DNA of 10,897 nucleotides from Aedoeadaptatus acetigenes (GTDB lineage: Bacteria > Bacillota > Clostridia > Tissierellales > Peptoniphilaceae), in NCBI RefSeq assembly GCF_025566985.1, contig NZ_JAOQJD010000025.1, positions 1-10,897 of the forward strand. Direction: 5' to 3'. The notes under the pieces were generated by a model. That model worked only from the letters and a program-made list of their open reading frames with translations, was not told the origin of the DNA and did not search any database. A program made the translations under genes and the position numbers. This document shows, one piece after another, positions 7,376-10,897 of this stretch; positions within the stretch are counted from its first letter, which is position 1, and each line of letters begins with the position of its first letter.

Positions 7376-7412
7376 ATTCTCAAAACCAAAACAGAGAACT
7401 TAAAAAGGAGGA
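7363..7412 (+). promoter_or_regulatory. possible alternative pairing of terminator 3' arm with the sigma-like gene's Shine-Dalgarno
   Basis: TCCTCCTTTTT (7363-7373, the terminator's 3' arm and U-tract) is perfectly complementary to AAAAAGGAGGA (7402-7412), which holds the ribosome binding site of the gene starting at 7420. The pairing is mutually exclusive with the lower terminator stem, so RNA that escapes termination could hide its ribosome binding site. This is a structural inference; part of the match follows from the terminator being CCTCC followed by T. Confidence 0.35.
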
Positions 7413-7419
7413 TGACTAA

Positions 7420-7836
7420 GTGGCAAAGAAAGAATATTACCTTTATGTAAAAGGCAAAGCCGTACCTGTAAGTGAAGAAGTCTACAAAGCCTATTGGAAG
7501 ATAACAGAGCATGAAAAGTATCTCCAAAGAAAAGATTGGAAGCATAATGTAATACCATTTTCGGCACTGGATCATGATGGACACTTTGTAGATAACATCA
7601 TAGATGAAAAGATAGACTTAGAAAAAATTGTAGAAGTAAAAATGCGAATTGAAGAACTTCATAAAGCATTAAATACTCTTACAAAAGAAGAACGAGAACT
7701 AATGGAAGCCATCTTCTACAAAGAAGAAAGTCTAAGGTCAATCAGCAGAAGAGAGAAAGTTACACATCAAGCAATCAGTGGGAGGAGGGATAGGATTTTA
7801 GAAAAACTGAGAAAGATTTTAGAAGATAAAATCTAA
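7420..7836 (+). CDS. sigma-70 region 4-like helix-turn-helix protein of mobile elements
   Basis: This 138-residue protein starts with GTG at 7420, 8 nt after AAGGAGG (7405-7411). Its C-terminal part, about residues 77-138, looks like sigma factor region 4: the stretch LNTLTKEERELMEAIFYKEE is followed by a helix-turn-helix at about 104-126 (SLRSISRREKVTHQAISGRR). No region 2 (core-binding and -10 recognition) is apparent, so it is unlikely to be a complete sigma factor and may be a DNA-binding regulator. The N-terminus (KKEYYLYVKGKAVPVSEEVYKAYW) is a pattern I associate with small sigma-like proteins of Tn1549-type and related mobile elements of Firmicutes. It precedes the mobilization genes, whose expression it may govern. 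The family is fairly sure and the role is inferred. Confidence 0.85.
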   Translation: MAKKEYYLYVKGKAVPVSEEVYKAYWKITEHEKYLQRKDWKHNVIPFSALDHDGHFVDNIIDEKIDLEKIVEVKMRIEELHKALNTLTKEERELMEAIFYKEESLRSISRREKVTHQAISGRRDRILEKLRKILEDKI

Positions 7837-7843
7837 AAACTTG

Positions 7844-7882
7844 GAAAGGTTAAGTGTCAAAAAAGGTGCTTAACCTTTCTTT
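7844..7882 (+). terminator. hairpin between the sigma-like and DUF3847 genes
   Basis: A perfect 11-bp stem, GAAAGGTTAAG (7844-7854) with CTTAACCTTTC (7869-7879), encloses a 14-nt loop and is followed by only three T. It starts 8 nt after the sigma-like stop and ends 24 nt before the next ribosome binding site. It could be a weak terminator, an mRNA-stability element or an attenuator. Confidence 0.5.
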
Positions 7883-7919
7883 ATGGAAACAAGCAGATAC
7901 CAAAACGGAGGAATTAAAA

Positions 7920-8249
7920 ATGAAGAAAGAAAAAACATTACAGGAAGTACAGGAACAAATTTCTGAACTTCAGGAAGAAAGAGAAAAGTGCGATGTAAAG
8001 CTGAAACAATTACAAAATCAAGGCAAAAAATTAGAAAAACTGGCAAATGAAAAGGAACGAAAAAGAAGAAATCACAGGCTCATACAAAGAGGCTTGATAG
8101 TAGAAAGAGTAATTGAAAATTCCCTTATGTTTGCCAATGAGGAGATAGAAGAACTACTTAAAGTTGCTACTGATACAGAAGAATACAGACAAGCCTATGA
8201 AGAAATGATAAATGGAAAAGATATGGAAGATGAAACAGATATTGAGTGA
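7920..8249 (+). CDS. DUF3847-type small coiled-coil protein
   Basis: This 109-residue protein has an N-terminal half that is a charged coiled coil with heptad-like leucines (KTLQEVQEQISELQEEREK and onward to about residue 45). A basic segment, NEKERKRRNHRLIQRG, follows and then an acidic C-terminus. This layout matches DUF3847 proteins, small proteins of unknown function commonly found just upstream of MobA/MobL relaxase genes in Firmicutes mobile elements. I start it at the ATG at 7920, which has GGAGG at 7907-7911 with 8-nt spacing. The in-frame GTG at 7854 would add 22 residues, but it falls in the 5' arm of a hairpin and lacks a ribosome binding site. It sits immediately before the oriT region, so an auxiliary role at oriT or in relaxosome assembly is plausible but unproven. 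Confidence 0.8.
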   Translation: MKKEKTLQEVQEQISELQEEREKCDVKLKQLQNQGKKLEKLANEKERKRRNHRLIQRGLIVERVIENSLMFANEEIEELLKVATDTEEYRQAYEEMINGKDMEDETDIE

Positions 8250-8276
8250 ACAGAATAAAAAAACTTAGTTTTTTCA

Positions 8277-8360
8277 GAAGCTCCCTGCAAGGGCAAAAAG
8301 CTTCGCAGAACGCAAAGCACCCTTTAGGGTGTATAATTGCGCCCTTAGAAAAACTAAGGG
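8277..8360 (+). other. origin of transfer (oriT), MobQ/RSF1010-like nic region
   Basis: The core TAATTGCGCCCT (8334-8345) matches 11 of 12 bases of the R1162/RSF1010 nick region TAAATGCGCCCT as I recall it. A hairpin lies just 5' of it, as in those plasmids: CACCC (8318-8322), loop TTTA, GGGTG (8327-8331). By analogy the nick would fall between 8341 and 8342. CCCTTAG (8342-8348) then forms a second inverted repeat with CTAAGGG (8354-8360). Upstream, GAAGCT (8277-8282) and AGCTTC (8299-8304) enclose CCC/GGG. The site is noncoding and lies 149 bp before a MobA/MobL relaxase gene. The transferred strand would enter with the relaxase gene first and the transporter cargo last. Confidence 0.8.
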
Positions 8361-8409
8361 ATTTTAGCAAGTATTAAAAAATCCAAAACTTAATAAAAAT
8401 ATACGGATA

Positions 8410-8453
8410 AAGCAGATAGGAAAAGATACAAAAAATAGCCTGTCTGCTTTTTT
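8410..8453 (+). terminator. intrinsic terminator between oriT and the relaxase gene
   Basis: AAGCAGATAGG (8410-8420) pairs with CCTGTCTGCTT (8439-8449), 11 bp with one G-U pair, around an 18-nt loop. Six T at 8448-8453 follow. The relaxase ribosome binding site begins 28 nt later and no promoter is visible between them. The element may therefore limit readthrough into the relaxase gene rather than simply end an upstream transcript. Confidence 0.7.
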
Positions 8454-8496
8454 CCTTTACCTAAAAACAAATAAAAAATGAAAGGAGCTTATGAAG

Positions 8497-10149
8497 ATGG
8501 CAGAAACATTTCACTTTAATATTTCCATGATAAGCAGAGGAAAAAGTAAATCGGCAGTTGCAAGTGCAGCATATATCTCTTGTGAGAAAATCAAAAATGA
8601 ATGGGATGGAGAAGTTCATGACTATCATAATAAAAAAGGACTTTTACATTCAGAAATCTTCTTGCCGGAGAATGTTCCCATAGCATTAAAAGATAGAACT
8701 ACTTTATGGAATAGCGTTGAACTAAATGAGAAAGCAAGTAACGCACAGCTTGCAAGAAACTTCATTATCGCCTTACCAAAAGAATTATCCTTTGAAGAAA
8801 ATAAGAAACTCATTACCGACTTCATACAAGAAAATTTTGTATCAAAAGGAATGATAGCAGACCTTGCAATCCATGATGAAAGTGATGAAGAAAATAATAA
8901 TATCCATGCACATATTATGACTACCCTCAGACCAATCAATGAAAAAGGAGAGTGGCAGGCAAAAAGCAAAAAAGAATATGTAATTGATGAAAATGGAGAA
9001 AAGATAAAACTAAAAAGCGGGAACTACAAAACAAGAAAAGTAGAGCTGACAGACTGGAACAATAAAGGAAACGCAGAGAAATGGAGAGAGAATTTTGCAA
9101 GACTTTGTAATCAGTATTTAGAAAAAAATCATCAAGAAAAGAGAGTGGATCATCGTTCCTACAAAAGGCAAGGGATAGAAGAAATCCCAACCATTCACAT
9201 GGGAGCAAGTGCCAGTGCCTTAGAGAAAAAAGGAATCGAAACCGACAAAGGAAACATCAACAGAGAAATAAAAAAACATAACTCTTTAGTAAAAGCTATC
9301 AAGAACAAGATAAAAGAAATCACTTCTTGGATAGACTCTTTACTTGGAAATCTGCAAGCAAAATACGATGGGTATAAACAGACCAAGAAAGATGAACTGG
9401 AGAACAAAGCAGAACTCTTTAACCTTTATGAATATATTTCTATCTACAACGAAATACAGGGAGAAAAAACAAAAAATCTATCCTACTATGGACAGATAAA
9501 AAAGGGAAATGCAGACCTAAAGAGATTTGTAAAAGCAATCTACTATCTAAAAGATAATCATCTTCAAACCATAGCAGACCTACAAGAAAAAGTTTTTGAA
9601 CTGGCAAAGCAAAGTAAAAAGATAAGTGAAGATATTCAAAGCAAAACCCAAAGAATAAAGGAGTTAAATCGTTGCTTTATTTGTGCAGACATCATCAAAG
9701 AAAATAAGGCGGTATATCAGGAATATAAAGATAAAACTTTTCTTAAAGATAAATTTTACAATTCACATAAAGATGAAATTGAAAACTACAAAAAAGCAAG
9801 AAAGACTATAGAAAAATTTACTGGAACATCAGCTATAAAGTCGAGTGATTGGCAGAAAGAAATATCAAGCCTTGAAAAAGAGATACAAGACTTAACTGAA
9901 GATAAAGCTAAAGTTCAAGACGAATTTAAGCAGATAGATCATATCAAATATGCAGTAAAGATTGTGGGTGACGAGTATGGAATAGATTTATCTATAGAGA
10001 TAGACAAGGCAATTAAGAGGGGAGATAAACCAAGTGTAATTGCACAACTGAAAAAATTTCAAGAGCAAGAGGAAAGAAAGGGTCAGTACAAACAAAAAGC
10101 AAAAGAAAAGGCTAAAGAAAATTATAAAAATAAAGGGGAGGAAAGATAA
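8497..10149 (+). CDS. MobA/MobL-family conjugative relaxase
   Basis: This 550-residue relaxase would nick oriT and pilot the strand during mobilization. The N-terminal domain begins with the family pattern FHFNISMISRGKSKSAVASA, and the predicted catalytic tyrosine is Y26 in SAAYIS (compare Tyr25 of RSF1010 MobA). The metal-binding histidines are H126 (AIHDE), H137 and H139 in the motif NIHAHIM. A conserved LTDWNNKGNAEKWRENFARL follows at about 180-205. From about residue 240 the protein is long, charged coiled coil, with no recognisable primase domain. I start it at the ATG at 8497, 9 nt after AAAGGAG (8481-8487); the ATG at 8491 is only 3 nt from that site. A RSF1010-like nic sequence lies 149 bp upstream and the replication gene starts 2 nt after its stop. 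No type IV secretion genes are visible, so transfer probably needs a helper system. Confidence 0.95.
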   Translation: MAETFHFNISMISRGKSKSAVASAAYISCEKIKNEWDGEVHDYHNKKGLLHSEIFLPENVPIALKDRTTLWNSVELNEKASNAQLARNFIIALPKELSFEENKKLITDFIQENFVSKGMIADLAIHDESDEENNNIHAHIMTTLRPINEKGEWQAKSKKEYVIDENGEKIKLKSGNYKTRKVELTDWNNKGNAEKWRENFARLCNQYLEKNHQEKRVDHRSYKRQGIEEIPTIHMGASASALEKKGIETDKGNINREIKKHNSLVKAIKNKIKEITSWIDSLLGNLQAKYDGYKQTKKDELENKAELFNLYEYISIYNEIQGEKTKNLSYYGQIKKGNADLKRFVKAIYYLKDNHLQTIADLQEKVFELAKQSKKISEDIQSKTQRIKELNRCFICADIIKENKAVYQEYKDKTFLKDKFYNSHKDEIENYKKARKTIEKFTGTSAIKSSDWQKEISSLEKEIQDLTEDKAKVQDEFKQIDHIKYAVKIVGDEYGIDLSIEIDKAIKRGDKPSVIAQLKKFQEQEERKGQYKQKAKEKAKENYKNKGEER

Positions 10150-10151
10150 AA

Positions 10152-10897
10152 ATGGCAGACAACAGAAGATACTATTGGTTAAAATTGAAAGAAGATTTTT
10201 TTACAGATAAGAGAATCAAAAGGCTAAGAAAAATATCAGGAGGAGATACCTATACAATCATTTATCTTAAATTGCTTTTACTTAGCTTAAAAGATAGTGG
10301 GAAGCTGTATTATGATGGAGTAGAAACAGACTTTATCAAAGAGCTTGCCTTAACGATTGATGAAACGGAAGATGATGTAATGGTTATAGTGAACTATCTT
10401 ATGGCACAAGGATTGATGGAGATAATCACAGAAAATGACGAGTATTTTTTAACAGAAATCCCAAGTCTTATAGGTTCAGAAACAGCGTCTACAAGGCGTT
10501 CGAGAAAATCGAGAGGACAAAAAGCGTTGCAATGCAACACTAATGCAACACATTGCAACCTTTTGCAACAAAATTGCAACGGAGATATAGAGAAAGAAAT
10601 AGATATAGAGTTAGAAAAAGAGGGGGAGATAGAAAAAATATCCCCCGTTTTTTATGGAGAATATAAAAATGTTTCCTTAACAGATGAAGAATATGGAAAG
10701 TTAAAGGATAAAATGCAAGGTCATAGGGAGAAAATGATAGAAAAGCTTTCGACTTATATGCAAAGCACAGGAAGAAACTACAAAGACCATTATGCGACCT
10801 TAATTCATTGGTATGAACAAGATAAAGGGAAATTAAAGGAGTGTAGTAAATCAACAGTATATACCCTTGAAGATTATGACAAGGGAGAACATTTATA
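10152..10897 (+). CDS. phage-type replisome organizer/DnaD-like replication protein, 3' end missing
   Basis: The frame opens at the ATG at 10152 (AGGGGAGG at 10134-10141) and is still open at the window end after 248 codons. The N-terminus, MADNRRYYWLKLKEDFFTDK with following GGDTYTIIYLKLLLLSLKDSGKLYY, is the phage replisome-organizer N-terminal domain, a winged-helix origin-binding fold (about residues 1-115). Residues about 115-165 form a low-complexity linker encoded by the iteron DNA. From about 170 a helical domain contains the DnaD-like motif GRNYKDHYATLIHWYE. Such proteins bind their origin and load helicase through a DnaC-like partner, which would be expected just beyond the window. 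It lies 2 nt after the relaxase stop, in one operon. Family confidence is high from the opening motif; exact domain borders are approximate. Confidence 0.88.
   Translation, partial: MADNRRYYWLKLKEDFFTDKRIKRLRKISGGDTYTIIYLKLLLLSLKDSGKLYYDGVETDFIKELALTIDETEDDVMVIVNYLMAQGLMEIITENDEYFLTEIPSLIGSETASTRRSRKSRGQKALQCNTNATHCNLLQQNCNGDIEKEIDIELEKEGEIEKISPVFYGEYKNVSLTDEEYGKLKDKMQGHREKMIEKLSTYMQSTGRNYKDHYATLIHWYEQDKGKLKECSKSTVYTLEDYDKGEHL
10526..10580. repeat. six TGCAAC iterons inside the replication gene (probable origin)
   Basis: Direct copies of TGCAAC start at 10533, 10544, 10554, 10564 and 10575, with spacings of 11, 10, 10 and 11 bp. An inverted copy GTTGCA lies at 10526-10531, giving a small palindrome with the first direct copy. 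The copies occur in all three reading frames (coding CN, split, and LQQ), so the conserved unit is the DNA, not the peptide. One-turn phasing in an origin-binding protein gene resembles lambda O and other initiator genes that contain their origin. Confidence 0.75.
10622..10653 (+). terminator. terminator-like hairpin within the replication gene
   Basis: GGGGG (10622-10626) and ATA (10629-10631), bulged by AG, pair with TAT (10639-10641) and CCCCC (10642-10646). G and six T (10648-10653) follow. It lies 41 bp downstream of the iterons and inside the open frame, at the linker between the two protein domains. It may be a true intragenic terminator, a transcription barrier next to the origin, or a priming structure. 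Confidence 0.45.

Noticed and set aside
7854..7919. GTG start adding 22 residues to the DUF3847-type protein.
   Set aside because: It sits in the 5' arm of a perfect hairpin with no ribosome binding site, while the ATG at 7920 has GGAGG at ideal spacing and the family-like beginning.
8332..8337. Perfect TATAAT in the oriT region as a promoter for the relaxase gene.
   Set aside because: No acceptable -35 box at 16-18 bp upstream, and a strong terminator lies between it and the relaxase gene; the bases are better explained as part of the nic region.
8478..8519. Thirteen-codon ORF starting at the ATG at 8478, overlapping the relaxase start, as a leader peptide.
   Set aside because: It has no Shine-Dalgarno sequence of its own; the AAAGGAG lies within it and belongs to the relaxase gene.
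10526..10580. Short regularly spaced repeats read as a CRISPR-like array.
   Set aside because: The unit is only 6 bp with 4-5 bp spacers inside a coding frame; iterons explain it better.
10394..10854. Two reverse-strand open frames opposite the replication gene.
   Set aside because: They lie entirely antisense to a recognisable replisome-organizer frame, lack good ribosome binding sites and have low-complexity composition typical of antisense shadows.

Overview
The window is AT-rich DNA with Firmicutes-style gene starts (strong AGGAGG-type ribosome binding sites, ATG/GTG starts, tightly packed genes all on the + strand). It looks like part of an integrative mobilizable element or plasmid of a low-GC anaerobe or coccus (Clostridia/Tissierellia or Streptococcus-like hosts). 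The species cannot be named from the sequence. No integrase or recombinase is visible, so the element's ends lie outside the window.

Layout. Positions 1-151 hold the last 49 codons of an unrecognised basic protein. Positions 159-7153 are a transporter cargo module: a TetR-family repressor with its own promoter, then a five-gene operon. That operon encodes two exporter-fold ABC half-transporters (TMD-NBD, 8-nt overlap, probably one heterodimer), a fused double-ATPase of an energy-coupling factor (ECF) importer, its EcfT membrane protein and an MptD/Trep_Strep-like S component. The gene pair and gene order recall siderophore- or haem-uptake loci (IrtAB/YbtPQ-type pairs, and the siaDE-siaFGH part of the streptococcal sia operon as I remember it). 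Uptake of an iron chelate, haem or related cofactor is therefore the leading hypothesis, but no substrate is proven by the sequence. A shared half-site, AATAYTGAAT, lies in inverted pairs at both the tetR promoter and the ABC operon leader. This suggests that the TetR protein controls itself and the transporter.

Positions 7154-7419 form a junction with a doubtful 35-codon ORF and a strong intrinsic terminator. From 7420 to the window end is a mobilization/replication backbone: a small sigma-70 region-4-like protein, a DUF3847-type coiled-coil protein, a noncoding segment with a recognisable MobQ/RSF1010-class oriT (hairpin followed by TAATTGCGCCCT), a MobA/MobL relaxase, and a phage-type replisome-organizer protein cut by the window edge. 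That last gene carries six TGCAAC iterons spaced 10-11 bp apart inside its coding sequence, followed by a terminator-like G5/C5 hairpin. It probably contains its own replication origin.

The most notable signals are the helically phased intragenic iterons, the oriT, the paired TetR half-sites, and terminator-like hairpins placed 24-29 nt upstream of the ribosome binding sites of three backbone genes. One of those hairpins has a 3' arm that can instead pair with the Shine-Dalgarno sequence of the sigma-like gene.
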